Positions 9,314 to 18,064 of a stretch of 64,000 nucleotides of DNA are shown one piece after another. Below the pieces are notes generated by a model, which was given only the letters and a program-made list of their open reading frames with translations, did not search any database and had not been told where the DNA came from. A program made the position numbers and the translations under genes. Source of the stretch: Henriciella sp. (GTDB taxonomy: Bacteria; Pseudomonadota; Alphaproteobacteria; Caulobacterales; Hyphomonadaceae); the NCBI GenBank assembly GCA_013213825.1, contig JABSQA010000003.1, positions 1-64,000 of the forward strand. The letters run 5' to 3'. The first letter of the stretch is position 1, and the number at the start of each line of letters is the position of its first letter.

Positions 9314-9967
9314 TTACAAAGAACGGCTGACGGTCAGAACAACCCGTTCGTCAGCGTTTGGATCACCGTCAACATCAGACCCCCAGAAGCGTAGGTCAAA
9401 GTCGACATATTCGGTGCTCAGTGTCGCGCCGAGTGAATAGTTTGTGTACTCATCGAAGCCGTCGAGATAGTTGCCGACCGTGGCGTCAAAGCCGAGCGTG
9501 TCGGTCGCGCTGAAGCCAGCAGACAGGTCGAGATAGACGGTCTCATTGTCTGGGTCGACATAGAGGTAGCCGCCGAGTGAAACAGCGTCGAATGTGTAGC
9601 CGAGACCACCATATACTTCGACAAAGTCGAGATCATCTGTGTCTGGATAGATATAGCCGATAACACCGACATCCCAAGACAGGCCCGCCTCTGTTTCGCC
9701 AGCAAAACCGCCATATAGGTCAAGCTCCATATTGGCGCCGCCAAAATCGACGATCGATGCCCATGTGCCCGCGTAGAACGCGCCATTAGCATAATCAAAG
9801 CCACCTTGAATGGCTGGGTTTTCGCTGTTCTGCGAGAATCCGCGCCAGACATAATCGGTGGTCAGGGCAACATTGCCCGAAAACTCACCTTCAGCGATCG
9901 CTGCAGGGGCTGTAAACGCACCAGCGACCATTGCGAGCGCCAGACCTCGTGAAATCATTTTTCCCAT
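9314..9967 (-). CDS. TorF family putative outer-membrane porin
   Basis: A 217-residue outer-membrane beta-barrel candidate. A signal peptide of about 26 residues ends at PAAIAEG. The mature part begins FSGNVALTTDYVWRGFSQ, the hallmark of the TIGR02001/TorF family. Alternating strands rich in Tyr, Gly and Asp follow, ending in VVLTVSRSL. The family is thought to form small porins; its substrate is unknown. ATG 9967 sits 7 bases after GGAAGGAG, so the TTG one codon upstream was not used. It has its own terminator. Confidence 0.85.
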   Translation of the reverse strand: MGKMISRGLALAMVAGAFTAPAAIAEGEFSGNVALTTDYVWRGFSQNSENPAIQGGFDYANGAFYAGTWASIVDFGGANMELDLYGGFAGETEAGLSWDVGVIGYIYPDTDDLDFVEVYGGLGYTFDAVSLGGYLYVDPDNETVYLDLSAGFSATDTLGFDATVGNYLDGFDEYTNYSLGATLSTEYVDFDLRFWGSDVDGDPNADERVVLTVSRSL

Positions 9968-10070
9968 CAATCCGCTCCTTCCAGATATTGCGATTGGTGG
10001 GCCTAAAAGAGCCGACTGCCTGGGATTTAGCCACTATAGACCAAACAGAGCGCTGTTTTTTCTGCGGATC

Positions 10071-10085
10071 GCACGAAATTCGTGC
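10071..10085. repeat. Perfect short palindrome upstream of the porin gene
   Basis: GCACGAAATTCGTGC has 7-bp arms around a single central base. It lies about 105 bases before the start of the TorF-type gene, after the end of egtD. It may be an operator or an RNA hairpin; no T-run follows on either strand. Nothing else stands out in 9968-10183. Confidence 0.4.
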
Positions 10086-10183
10086 AGATGCGTGAATTCG
10101 CGCTCGTAAACGCGTCGGCGGCACGCAATTACACCAGTTTGTGGGTGAGCGGCGCAAAGCGTTACCCAAATGTCACCCTGTTG

Positions 10184-11137
10184 CTATTGTGCTGACAGCA
10201 GCAAAACGGCGAAATAGCGTCTCTCATCTTGCCAAGAGTGCTGCAGCTGCCAGCCCGCATCGGACAGTTGCGCCGTCAATGATTCCAAATCGAATTTGCG
10301 GGAGTTTTCTGTGTGAATGGTTTCGCCAGCTGTGAACTTGAACTGATCGGCGCCAATGGTCACGCTTTGGTCGACCAAGCTTTCGAGATGCATCTCAATC
10401 TGAGAGGCGGCATCATTCCAGACCGCTTTGTGCCGGAAGGTATCCAAGTTGAAATCCGCGCCAAGTTCGCGATTGATGCGGGTCAGGAGGTTCAAGTTGA
10501 AGGCCGCAGTGACCCCTCGGGAATCATCATAAGCGGGGATGAGGATGTCGGCTGATTTTCGCAAATCTACGCCTAGGAGAAATTGTCCATCGGCTCCCAA
10601 AAGCGCTCGCGCCGCCCGCATAAATGCGCCAATTTCCACATCATCAAGATTGCCAATTGTCGAGCCGGGGAAAAACCCAACGGGTGTACCTCTCGCTTCT
10701 GACGGCAGCCCGAACCGACCCATAAAGTCACCCACAATCGGATGCACGGGCAAGTCCGGATACTCGTTTCGCAATCCGTCTGCGGTGTCCAACAAGAAGT
10801 CTTCTGAAACGTCGATGGGCACATAACCAGCAATGCGATTCAAACTGTCGAGAAGGATACGCGTTTTCGTTGAGGCTCCCGCGCCATACTCCACCAAAAG
10901 GACGTCGGGTCCGAGCGCCTGCGCGATATCGGCCGCATTTTGCTGCAAGATCGCGGTTTCCGTGCGTGTGGGATAATACTCATCGAGTGTCGTTATCTGT
11001 TCGAAGAGGTTTGAGCCGATTTCATCATAGAAATACTGGCAGGGTAGCGTCTTCTGCAGTTGCGAGAGTCCATTCACCACGGCTTTGAAAAAGGCTGCGC
11101 GTGCACCGGACGCAACGGGATCAAATGCATCATCCAT
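10184..11137 (-). CDS. egtD: L-histidine N-alpha-methyltransferase (ergothioneine biosynthesis)
   Basis: EgtD trimethylates histidine to hercynine using three S-adenosylmethionine molecules, the first step of ergothioneine synthesis. The 317-residue protein has the family opening CQYFYDEIGSNLFEQIT and DEYYPTRTE, the SAM-binding segment VEYGAGASTKTR near residue 83, and FFPGSTIGN. The C-terminal HTENSRKF motif (about residue 283) is part of the histidine site. It follows egtB with no gap (egtB stop at 11138, egtD start at 11137), so the two form an operon. Confidence 0.95.
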   Translation of the reverse strand: MDDAFDPVASGARAAFFKAVVNGLSQLQKTLPCQYFYDEIGSNLFEQITTLDEYYPTRTETAILQQNAADIAQALGPDVLLVEYGAGASTKTRILLDSLNRIAGYVPIDVSEDFLLDTADGLRNEYPDLPVHPIVGDFMGRFGLPSEARGTPVGFFPGSTIGNLDDVEIGAFMRAARALLGADGQFLLGVDLRKSADILIPAYDDSRGVTAAFNLNLLTRINRELGADFNLDTFRHKAVWNDAASQIEMHLESLVDQSVTIGADQFKFTAGETIHTENSRKFDLESLTAQLSDAGWQLQHSWQDERRYFAVLLLSAQ

Positions 11138-12397
11138 TTAGATATCTCTTGCCAGGCGAAGACCGGAAAACTGCCAGCGTTTTTCAGGGTGAAAGAAATT
11201 GCGATAGGTTGCACGGATATGATCATCTGGGGTCGCGCAGGAGCCCCCCCGCAGCACCATCTGCCCGCTCATGAATTTGCCATTATATTCCCCCACCGCG
11301 CCGGATGCGACGGTAAAGCCGGGATAAGGCGTGAATGGGCTGGCCATCCATTCCCAGACATCACCGAAATAATAGTTCTGATCTGCGGCCGTTTGGACTT
11401 GCGGTTGGTAATAGCCTGCGCCGGCAAACGTTCCCATGGGAGCGGTCTCGCGCGCGGCAATTTCCCATTCTTGCTCCGTCGGCAACCGAGCGTCTGCCCA
11501 AGTCGCGTATGCGTCGGCTTCATAGAAGCTAATGTGCGTGACTGGGGCTTCGAGATTGACCCTTTGTGGACCGGATAGGGTCATTGTGTGCCACTGGTCT
11601 TCACGTTTGTGCCAGTACAGCGGCGCTTGCCAGGCTTCCGCCTGTGCGCAGGCAAAGCCATCTGAAAGCCAATACTGGGGAGACTCATAACCCCCCGCCT
11701 TCATGAAGCTAAGCCACTCGCCATTTGTGACCGCGCGGCTGGCCAGCTCGAATGGACGAACAATGATGGGGTGCAGCGGAGTCTCACAATCGAATGCGAA
11801 CGCTTCGCCGTCATGCCCGATTTCGGTGACGACACCATCAAATGTGTTCCACACCAATGGCGCAGCTTCGAGATTTGCGGTCTGCAAGTTCACATCTGGC
11901 TTCAGCGCGGGTTGCAGCGGATTCTGCGCGAACAGGTGAAGAATATCGGTGAGCAAGAGCTCTTGATGTTGCTGCTCATGTGCAAGCCCGAGATCAAGCA
12001 AGTCGAGCGCCTCTGAATGGTCGCGGATCAGCGATTCCATTTGGGCGTCTACATGGCGCCGATAGGCAAACACCTCATCCAATGAAGGGCGCGTAAGCAA
12101 ACCGCGTTTGGCGCGCTCATGCCGCGTGCCGACAGCGTCATAATAGGAATTGAACAAGAAGCTGAAGCGGTCATGGAACCGTATTTTATCGCCAAAGATC
12201 GGGGCCAACATGAATTCTTCAAAGAACCAAGATGTGTGCGCTAAATGCCATTTGGCGGGGCTTGCATCCGGCATCGATTGCGCAGTGGCATCAGCATCGC
12301 TCAATGTCGACACCAATGCCATCGATTGCGCGCGGACGGCACGGTAGCGCTCGAGTTCAGATGGGGAGGAAACGCGCTTTTTTATCGGTTGTGCCAT
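11138..12397 (-). CDS. egtB: Ergothioneine biosynthesis sulfoxide synthase EgtB
   Basis: EgtB is a mononuclear iron enzyme that joins hercynine to a thiol donor with oxygen, giving a sulfoxide on the way to ergothioneine. The 419-residue protein has an N-terminal DinB-like four-helix domain with the iron-binding histidines visible in [13 protein letters not shown] and [10 protein letters not shown]. The C-terminal formylglycine-enzyme-like (FGE-sulfatase) domain ends in [17 protein letters not shown] and GLRLARDI. No egtA (gamma-glutamylcysteine) or egtC gene is adjacent, so the thiol donor may be cysteine itself; that is inference. It is first in the egtB-egtD operon. Confidence 0.93.
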   Translation of the reverse strand: MAQPIKKRVSSPSELERYRAVRAQSMALVSTLSDADATAQSMPDASPAKWHLAHTSWFFEEFMLAPIFGDKIRFHDRFSFLFNSYYDAVGTRHERAKRGLLTRPSLDEVFAYRRHVDAQMESLIRDHSEALDLLDLGLAHEQQHQELLLTDILHLFAQNPLQPALKPDVNLQTANLEAAPLVWNTFDGVVTEIGHDGEAFAFDCETPLHPIIVRPFELASRAVTNGEWLSFMKAGGYESPQYWLSDGFACAQAEAWQAPLYWHKREDQWHTMTLSGPQRVNLEAPVTHISFYEADAYATWADARLPTEQEWEIAARETAPMGTFAGAGYYQPQVQTAADQNYYFGDVWEWMASPFTPYPGFTVASGAVGEYNGKFMSGQMVLRGGSCATPDDHIRATYRNFFHPEKRWQFSGLRLARDI

Positions 12398-12464
12398 ACG
12401 CGTTTGTTTCGCCTTTTACGTGTAGGGTCAACCGTGACTGATGACAGAAAGCGTCAGTAGCTCT

Positions 12465-13001
12465 TCACACTAATGTGTAGTCTGCCTGCGGGACATAAAG
12501 GCTTTGGCGGCGATGTCCCGTGAAGCTTTCATAAAGATGGAAGGCGTCGACGAGATAGGGTTCACTGCGCAGGATTTGAAAATCCTCACTCCAAGCCCGC
12601 ACGGCTTCAAGTGGGGATTGGTTGCAATAGGCGACCGTAATATGCGGCACAAATGGGTCTTGGCCGAGTGTGAGGCGAAACTGACGTGCGAGCTTGCGGC
12701 ATTGTTCCGCTAAGTCGCTGAGCGCGTCTGTCTCAGCCACTCTTGCATAAAGTGCGCGGGGTTCTTTGCGACCAACCCACCCGACACCGGACAGTTCCAA
12801 GGAAATGGCAGGCGCGCGTACAGTGTCTAACGCATCAGCGAGCTCGTGTGCGACTTCACCATCAACTTTGCCATAAAAACAAAGCGTTACGTGATAATGC
12901 TCGCGGCGGCGCCAGCGCGCGCCATAGACATCGACCCTCAAAGGTTCGAGGCGATCGGCGAGATCATCGGGGACGGGTAGGGCAGCGAATAAGCGGTGCA
13001 T
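12465..13001 (-). CDS. thpR: RNA 2',3'-cyclic phosphodiesterase (2H family)
   Basis: A LigT/ThpR-type 2H phosphoesterase of about 178 residues. The two catalytic HxT-type motifs are present: HVTLCFYG near residue 36 and HITVAYCN near residue 120. The family opens 2',3'-cyclic phosphates on RNA ends. ATG 13001 (MHRLFAALPVPDDL) matches the family N-terminus; the open frame continues 25 codons upstream to 13076 but that part looks unrelated. It may be co-transcribed after the DUF2853 gene at 13091. Confidence 0.88.
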   Translation of the reverse strand: MHRLFAALPVPDDLADRLEPLRVDVYGARWRRREHYHVTLCFYGKVDGEVAHELADALDTVRAPAISLELSGVGWVGRKEPRALYARVAETDALSDLAEQCRKLARQFRLTLGQDPFVPHITVAYCNQSPLEAVRAWSEDFQILRSEPYLVDAFHLYESFTGHRRQSLYVPQADYTLV

Positions 13002-13090
13002 GACAATTTCAGGGTGAACCTGATCAATGTTAAAACCAACAAGCCCGACCAAATCGGCCGGGTTTGCAAAACTCAATATGAGGTCACGCT

Positions 13091-13423
13091 CTATCCTGCA
13101 AGAGCCTCGAGTTTCCCGAAATGCTCGGCTAGCAAATAGTAGAAAGTGACGCGAGATTTGTTCCCGCCTTCATCTTTCAATGCATCGCAAACCGTCGCGA
13201 TCGCGGCGTCTAGCTCATCATTGGTGTGCGCTAGAGACAGTTTCCCACGGCACCATTTCTCGCGCACGCGCTGTAACTCGGTGCTGTCTGAGCACGAAAC
13301 AAGTGAACTGTCCCGATTGCGCAGCGCGATGCCGAGGTGTCCGACAATCTTTTCTGCCGCGGCTTGATTATAGCCATTGGCGTATTTTTTGATGTTGTCT
13401 TCGTATTTTGAGGCGTCTGCCAT
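13091..13423 (-). CDS. DUF2853 family protein
   Basis: A 110-residue cytoplasmic, mostly helical protein. The segments LGIALRNRDSSLVSCSD and SRVTFYYLLAEHFGKLEAL match the uncharacterised DUF2853 family. No catalytic motif is evident and no function is known to me. The start ATG 13423 (MADASKY) follows AAGGGGA by 7 bases; the frame is open for 34 more codons upstream but without a comparable ribosome site. It lies on the same strand as thpR and the aldo-keto reductase. Confidence 0.85.
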   Translation of the reverse strand: MADASKYEDNIKKYANGYNQAAAEKIVGHLGIALRNRDSSLVSCSDSTELQRVREKWCRGKLSLAHTNDELDAAIATVCDALKDEGGNKSRVTFYYLLAEHFGKLEALAG

Positions 13424-13528
13424 TTGTATTCCCCTTTGTTGCGAGCGTTTCGTGTAATGGTTGAAACGCTCGCAAGAAAACTGCCTTCTGGCGGGGGTAA
13501 AGTCAAACGAGGACAGGCCTGTCATTGG

Positions 13529-14584
13529 TTAAGGACAGGGCGATGGTTGCTCTGCGTGGAGGGTGTTCACAGCCTCTTCTAACTCGTCGGTCCAGGGCAG
13601 ATCGAAGGCGTCGATACAGATTTCCAGCTGTTCCATTGTCGTGGCGCCAATAATCGTCGAGCCCATGAACGCGCGCGTATCGCAGAATTTTAGCGCCAGT
13701 TTGGTCGGGTCGATACCGTGCTTGTCGGCCAATGCGAGATAGGACTCTGTCGCCCGCAATCCTTGCGGGCTTTCATAACGCTGCAAGCGCTGAAACAGTT
13801 CTTTGCGTGAGCCTTTCGGCAACGCGCCATTGCGGTACTTGCCGGTTAAATAGCCTTGTGCCAGCGGTGAATAGGCCAATAAGCTGATCTCTTCCCGGAC
13901 ACACACCTCTTCCAGGCCACCATCTTCGAAAGTTCGATTGACGAGATTGTAGGCATTTTGAATGGAGGCCATGCGCGGGAGTGCACGGGCATTGCTTTCT
14001 GCCAAAAACCGCATGACCCCAAATGGGGTTTCATTCGAAACGCCGACATGACGAATGCGCCCGGCTTTTACATGCGCGTCTAGATGCGACAGGATTTCCT
14101 CAAACGGTTCGTACGGATACCCGTAAGCCTTTGAATCTATTTTGTTTCCAAACATTGACGTAGGACGGGCTGGCCAATGTAATTGGTACAGGTCGATATA
14201 GTCGGTTTGCAGCCTTTTCAGGCTTTTCATCACGGCTTCATCGACTTGGTCCTTGGTGTGACGCGTCCAAGTGACATCGGCATCACGCGTCCATAGCTGT
14301 TTGGATAGGCCGGCGATTTTGGTTGCGAGAATGACCTCCTGACGGCGGCCCGTCTTTTGAAACCAGGTGCCGATAATGCGCTCAGTTGACCCTTGGGTTT
14401 CGGCTCTGGGCGGTACCGAATACATTTCCGCAGTGTCCCAAAAATCGACCCCCCGATCCATGGCATAGTCCATTTGGGCGTGGCCTTCAGCTTCTGTATT
14501 TTGCTCGCCCCATGTCATGGTGCCGAGACAACAAGAGCTGACCATCAAATCTGTACGCCCCAAGCGCCGTCGCTCAATCGTCAT
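13529..14584 (-). CDS. NADP(H)-dependent aldo-keto reductase (Tas-like)
   Basis: A 351-residue aldo-keto reductase with the (beta/alpha)8 barrel fold. Catalytic residues are visible: Asp in DFWDTAEMYS, Lys in LATKIAG, and His in LYQLHWP. The run GLGTMT is represented by CLGTMTWGEQNTE, which places it with E. coli Tas and YeaE-like enzymes. The C-terminal NADPH-binding portion is GSTIIGATTMEQL. The substrate is unknown; such enzymes reduce aldehydes and ketones. It ends in EQPSPCP and appears complete. Confidence 0.92.
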   Translation of the reverse strand: MTIERRRLGRTDLMVSSCCLGTMTWGEQNTEAEGHAQMDYAMDRGVDFWDTAEMYSVPPRAETQGSTERIIGTWFQKTGRRQEVILATKIAGLSKQLWTRDADVTWTRHTKDQVDEAVMKSLKRLQTDYIDLYQLHWPARPTSMFGNKIDSKAYGYPYEPFEEILSHLDAHVKAGRIRHVGVSNETPFGVMRFLAESNARALPRMASIQNAYNLVNRTFEDGGLEEVCVREEISLLAYSPLAQGYLTGKYRNGALPKGSRKELFQRLQRYESPQGLRATESYLALADKHGIDPTKLALKFCDTRAFMGSTIIGATTMEQLEICIDAFDLPWTDELEEAVNTLHAEQPSPCP

Positions 14585-14730
14585 AGGAATTTCCTCATTA
14601 CTTGATCGCTAAAACCGATAGGCACGGAATCTTGTCCTGACCAGCCGGTTGTTCTTGAAAAGCGATAAAAAAGAGCACATAATATAGGCAATCCGTGCGC
14701 TCGTGTGCGGGCCTTTGAAAAGAGGAAGAA

Positions 14731-15495
14731 ATGAACCAATTCAATACGTCTGCGGCGCATGGCCGGACAATGGATGCCAGCGTCAATGAGGGCCTCCGCT
14801 CGTTCATGCTTGGCGTCTACAATAAACTGGCTCTTGGCATCGCCCTGTCCGGTATTATTGCTTATGTCGCGGGATCTGTCGCACCGATTAGCATGGCGAT
14901 CTATACGCCACCGCTGACCTATATCGTTATGTTCGCCCCTGTCGCGCTCATCTTTGGCTCCATGTTCTTGATGAAAAATCCCAGCCCAACGGGCAGTGCG
15001 ATTCTCTATTGGGCGATTGTTGTCGCACTCGGCCTGTCCATGGGGGTCTACTTCCTGATGGCAAATCTTGGCCTTGGTGGCATGTCGCATTTCGTCATCA
15101 CCAAAGCTTTCTTGGCGACGGCAGCGACCTTTGCAGGCCTCTCTCTGTTTGGTTATACGACAAAGCGTGACCTGGGTCCGATCGGCACATTCGCCATTAT
15201 GGGACTTTGGGCGACATTCATTATCGGCCTGTTATTCTTCATCCTGCCGATGATTTTCCCAAGCATACCATTCTTTGAATTCGGTAGCCCGATGCAGCTG
15301 ATCATTTCCGGTGGCTTTGCGCTCTTCTCTGCCATCTTGGTCGCTTGGAACACGCAATCTTTGAAGGAAACCTATTTCCAGCTGGGCGGTGACCAGCGGG
15401 GAATGGCCGTCGCAACCAATATCGGCGCGCTGAACTTCTTCATCTATTTCGTCAACATTTTCCAATTCTTCCTGTCGCTCTTGTCCAGCGACTAA
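14731..15495 (+). CDS. Bax inhibitor-1/YccA family membrane protein
   Basis: A 254-residue inner-membrane protein with about seven transmembrane segments and the BI-1 layout. Family features are the N-terminal LRSFMLGVYNKLALGIALSG, the central FAGLSLFGYTTKRDLG, and the C-terminal LNFFIYFVNIFQFFLSLL. Members are proton-sensitive calcium leak channels or modulators of membrane protease FtsH. The ATG follows AAGAGGAAGAA. A strong terminator follows, so it is a single-gene unit. Confidence 0.93.
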   Translation: MNQFNTSAAHGRTMDASVNEGLRSFMLGVYNKLALGIALSGIIAYVAGSVAPISMAIYTPPLTYIVMFAPVALIFGSMFLMKNPSPTGSAILYWAIVVALGLSMGVYFLMANLGLGGMSHFVITKAFLATAATFAGLSLFGYTTKRDLGPIGTFAIMGLWATFIIGLLFFILPMIFPSIPFFEFGSPMQLIISGGFALFSAILVAWNTQSLKETYFQLGGDQRGMAVATNIGALNFFIYFVNIFQFFLSLLSSD

Positions 15496-15519
15496 TCTCA
15501 GATTGGATCTGTTTTGAAG

Positions 15520-15551
15520 AAGCCCCGGCCAATTGGTCGGGGCTTTTTTGA
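15520..15551 (+). terminator. Rho-independent terminator
   Basis: AAGCCCCGGCC and GGTCGGGGCTT form an 11-bp stem (one G-U pair) around AATT, then a run of six T residues. It ends the Bax-inhibitor-like gene. Confidence 0.93.
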
Positions 15552-15611
15552 TGTTGCCTCTTGCAGTGCCGAATGACTTGGAACATTATGGCAACAAACT
15601 GGGAGGCAATC

Positions 15612-16043
15612 ATGCAGGCAGAGACACTCGACCCTGGCGCGGCTGAGATCGCACGTGGCGTGTTAAGGCTCCTGCATGATTATGGCTTTGCTGGCGTCAC
15701 CGAGATGACTTTGGCCAATGGTCGCCGCGCGGATGTGGCTGCGATTGGGCCAGGAGGCGAGATTTCGATTGTCGAGATTAAATCCTCTGTCGCCGATTTT
15801 CGCAGCGATCAAAAATGGCCGGAATATCGTCCTTTTTGCGATCGGTTTTACTTCGCCGTGAGCCAAGGGTTTCCGCAGGAGCTGATTCCTGAAGACACAG
15901 GATTGATCATTGCTGACGCCTATGGCGGGGCGGTCATACGCGAGCCGGATATTGAGAAGCTCGCAGCAGCTCGCCGCAAGGCCGTGACATTGCGATTTGC
16001 GCGGTTGGCCGCGACGCGTTTATGTCAACCGGCCTTGGCCTGA
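15612..16043 (+). CDS. mmcB: MmcB family DNA repair protein
   Basis: A 143-residue protein of the MmcB family, a PD-(D/E)xK-like nuclease fold. RRADVAAIGPGGEISIVEIKSS carries the Asp, Glu and Lys of the likely catalytic site, followed by DFRSDQKWPEYRPFCDRFYFAV. In Caulobacter, MmcB acts with the ImuABC mutasome pathway in DNA damage tolerance. ATG 15612 follows GGGAGG by five bases; the open frame extends 17 codons further to 15561 without a ribosome site. No imuB or dnaE2 lies nearby. Confidence 0.85.
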   Translation: MQAETLDPGAAEIARGVLRLLHDYGFAGVTEMTLANGRRADVAAIGPGGEISIVEIKSSVADFRSDQKWPEYRPFCDRFYFAVSQGFPQELIPEDTGLIIADAYGGAVIREPDIEKLAAARRKAVTLRFARLAATRLCQPALA

Positions 16044-16099
16044 AGATTGTCTGATATGCGGACTGGACTCTCCCTCTATCTGGACCTAGCTGCTGCGCT

Positions 16100-16537
16100 A
16101 TGAGCCATGCTTATCCCCTTGGAAAAACCGCCCGTGATGCGCTGAAAAATGCGCAGGCGGCGGCCCGCACGCGGTACGAAGCTGAGGAATTGGCTGAAAA
16201 CGTCGCGATTGCGTCTTTGGAAACGGAGTGGATTACACCAGCGGAGAAGGATCTCGCGAAAATTCTCGAACAGGCTGAGACCAATCCCGGTCATGGCTTC
16301 GTTCAGAATTACGAGGATGGGGCTGGCAATACCGTCCTGGCGGTGACCTATTGGAAACTTGCGAAAACGCCTAAAAAGCCAAAGCCTAAACCGCGACCGA
16401 TTCAAGATCCGGATCCCAATCAAGAAGATCACACAGACGATCTATATTTCAAATCGGGCCGAACGAAAAAAAGCCGACGCAAACGCTTTGTCGATCCTAA
16501 TCAAATGGATTTGTTCGGGGCCGCGAAAGACGATTAA
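16100..16537 (+). CDS. Hypothetical protein, basic and Lys/Pro-rich C-terminus
   Basis: A 145-residue soluble protein I do not recognise. The first 90 residues look folded and mostly helical (LKNAQAAARTRYEAEELAE), ending in VLAVTYWKLAKT. A Lys/Pro tract (TPKKPKPKPRP) and an acidic patch follow, then a basic segment and the tail DPNQMDLFGAA. That last stretch resembles a beta-clamp-binding motif (QxxDLF-like), which is interesting beside mmcB, but this is inference. Its stop overlaps the stop of the convergent msrB by four bases. Confidence 0.6.
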   Translation: MSHAYPLGKTARDALKNAQAAARTRYEAEELAENVAIASLETEWITPAEKDLAKILEQAETNPGHGFVQNYEDGAGNTVLAVTYWKLAKTPKKPKPKPRPIQDPDPNQEDHTDDLYFKSGRTKKSRRKRFVDPNQMDLFGAAKDD

Positions 16538-17058
16538 GCGGGCTTGAAGGTGAGCGCGACACCATTGTTACAATAGCGCAAGCCGGTTGGCGCCGGTCCA
16601 TCATTGAAAACATGGCCATGATGACCGCCACACCGGGCGCAATGATACTCCGTGCGCGTCATCCAGAGTTTATTGTCTTCCTTAAAACCAAGCGTCCCTG
16701 GAATGTAGTCGTAGAAGCTCGGCCAACCGGTTCCGCTATTATACTTCGTGTCGCTTTCGAAGATGGCTAAGTCGCAGCCGGCACAATGAAACACGCCTTT
16801 TCGCTTTTCATCATTGAGCGGTGATGTGAAGGCCCGTTCGGTCGCTTCTTCACGCAACACCCGAAAAGCAAGAGGATCCAATCTTTGCTTCCATTCCTCT
16901 TCCGTGAGCGTCCGCCACTCACTGCCCGAGAAATCGGTCACAGCCGTGTCGGCAAATGCCTTACCGCCATTGCCCGCGCCTGAACAGGCGGTGATCAGCG
17001 CCGCTGGCGCCGCCAAAAGGAAGGCGCGACGCGGCATGAACATCATCTTGTCTCTCAT
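16534..17058 (-). CDS. msrB: Peptide-methionine (R)-S-oxide reductase, exported lipoprotein form
   Basis: MsrB reduces the R form of methionine sulfoxide in proteins. The zinc ligands are the two CxxC pairs, CAGC and CARC, and the catalytic cysteine is in LRYCNNG near the C-terminus. The family motif SGTGWPSF is present. The N-terminus MPRRAFLLAAPAALITACSG is a signal sequence with a lipobox-like LITAC, so the enzyme is probably membrane-anchored and faces the periplasm. Several ATGs (17058, 17046 and 17037) could start it; the signal sequence is kept in all cases. Confidence 0.92.
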   Translation of the reverse strand: MRDKMMFMPRRAFLLAAPAALITACSGAGNGGKAFADTAVTDFSGSEWRTLTEEEWKQRLDPLAFRVLREEATERAFTSPLNDEKRKGVFHCAGCDLAIFESDTKYNSGTGWPSFYDYIPGTLGFKEDNKLWMTRTEYHCARCGGHHGHVFNDGPAPTGLRYCNNGVALTFKPA

Positions 17059-17219
17059 CATAATCTTCAAATAAGTCGTCCGCGCGAGAGGTCTACTCAC
17101 GATGACCTCAATTTCCTGTTAGGCAGCGGCTGCAAAACGTCGCGATTGCCTCTCGCAAAATAAAGCATTTGCGATTAGGGAGCGGGAGCCTTTGAGACGA
17201 ACATATTGCGAGAGATCTA

Positions 17220-17480
17220 ATGACTGAGCCGATGAATGACAATTTGAGCGAAACCGCCCGCGACAAGCTGCGTCTGACGGTTGAACGCATTGAACGGCTT
17301 GAGGAAGAGAAGAAAGAAATCGCTGAGCAGATCAAAGAAGTTTATGGCGAAGCCAAAGCGCTGGGCTATGACACCAAGGCGTTGCGCACGGTGGTCAAAC
17401 TGCGCAAGCAAGATCGTCAGGAACGCCAAGAACAAGAAGCGATTTTGGAAGTCTATCTCGACGCGCTTGGCGAACTCTAA
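17220..17480 (+). CDS. gapR: Nucleoid-associated protein GapR (DUF2312)
   Basis: An 86-residue coiled-coil protein: [20 protein letters not shown] then [13 protein letters not shown] and [19 protein letters not shown]. This pattern is the DUF2312 family, whose Caulobacter member GapR clamps overtwisted DNA ahead of replication forks and stimulates topoisomerases. The ATG at 17220 follows GAGAG by five bases. Finding GapR and GcrA in one window supports a Caulobacter-like cell-cycle programme. The next gene, at 17525, is on the same strand 44 bases downstream. Confidence 0.92.
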   Translation: MTEPMNDNLSETARDKLRLTVERIERLEEEKKEIAEQIKEVYGEAKALGYDTKALRTVVKLRKQDRQERQEQEAILEVYLDALGEL

Positions 17481-17524
17481 GCCTGACGCTTGATTAACCG
17501 TGTCGGAACCCCGTAGATAAGGGC

Positions 17525-18010
17525 ATGCCGCGCGACGTTGACGAAAAAAAGAAACGCAAAGCTCTGCGGAAGATCCGCAAGGCGGCGATGTTGGCTGAGC
17601 AAGGCTTAGGCCCGCCCCTTTCTGATTGGGAAAAGCAGTTTTTAGAGGAAGTTGAAGAGCGGATAGAAACTTACGGTTCGGCCTTTCATGATCCTGAGAA
17701 AGGCGCAGCTGATGAAGCGCTTTCCTCCTTGCAGCACATCAAATTGCGCGAAATTGACAAAAAAGCACGCGGCAAGGCCAAGTCTGGGTTCGGGGCCAAA
17801 GGCGGCTTTAAGCGCAGAACCGCGCCGCGCGTTCGCCAAATCGACGAGGACGTTGAAGACACATCGCCACCGCCGACTCGATCCAGCACGCCTCAACTGG
17901 TCCGTGCCAGCGACATGCCATCAAACGAGCCCGCACCAACGGAGCGTACGCCCCGCCCAAAATCCCGTCCGAATCTGAAAGTGATCAAAGGTGGTGCAGA
18001 TCGCGATTAA
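17525..18010 (+). CDS. Conserved hypothetical protein, basic, disordered C-terminus
   Basis: A 161-residue soluble protein without a domain I can name. The N-terminal 75 residues look helical and charged (MPRDVDEKKKRKALRKIRK, then LSDWEKQFLEEVEERIETYG). The Lys/Arg/Gly-rich middle (KARGKAKSGFGAKGGFKRR) and Pro/Ser/Thr-rich end are likely disordered. The basic character suggests nucleic-acid contact, which is inference. It follows gapR closely and may share its transcript. Confidence 0.65.
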   Translation: MPRDVDEKKKRKALRKIRKAAMLAEQGLGPPLSDWEKQFLEEVEERIETYGSAFHDPEKGAADEALSSLQHIKLREIDKKARGKAKSGFGAKGGFKRRTAPRVRQIDEDVEDTSPPPTRSSTPQLVRASDMPSNEPAPTERTPRPKSRPNLKVIKGGADRD

Positions 18011-18064
18011 TCCATATTGTATATTAGTGCGTATAGAAAATAAACACGTCTAGGAATCCGCTTT

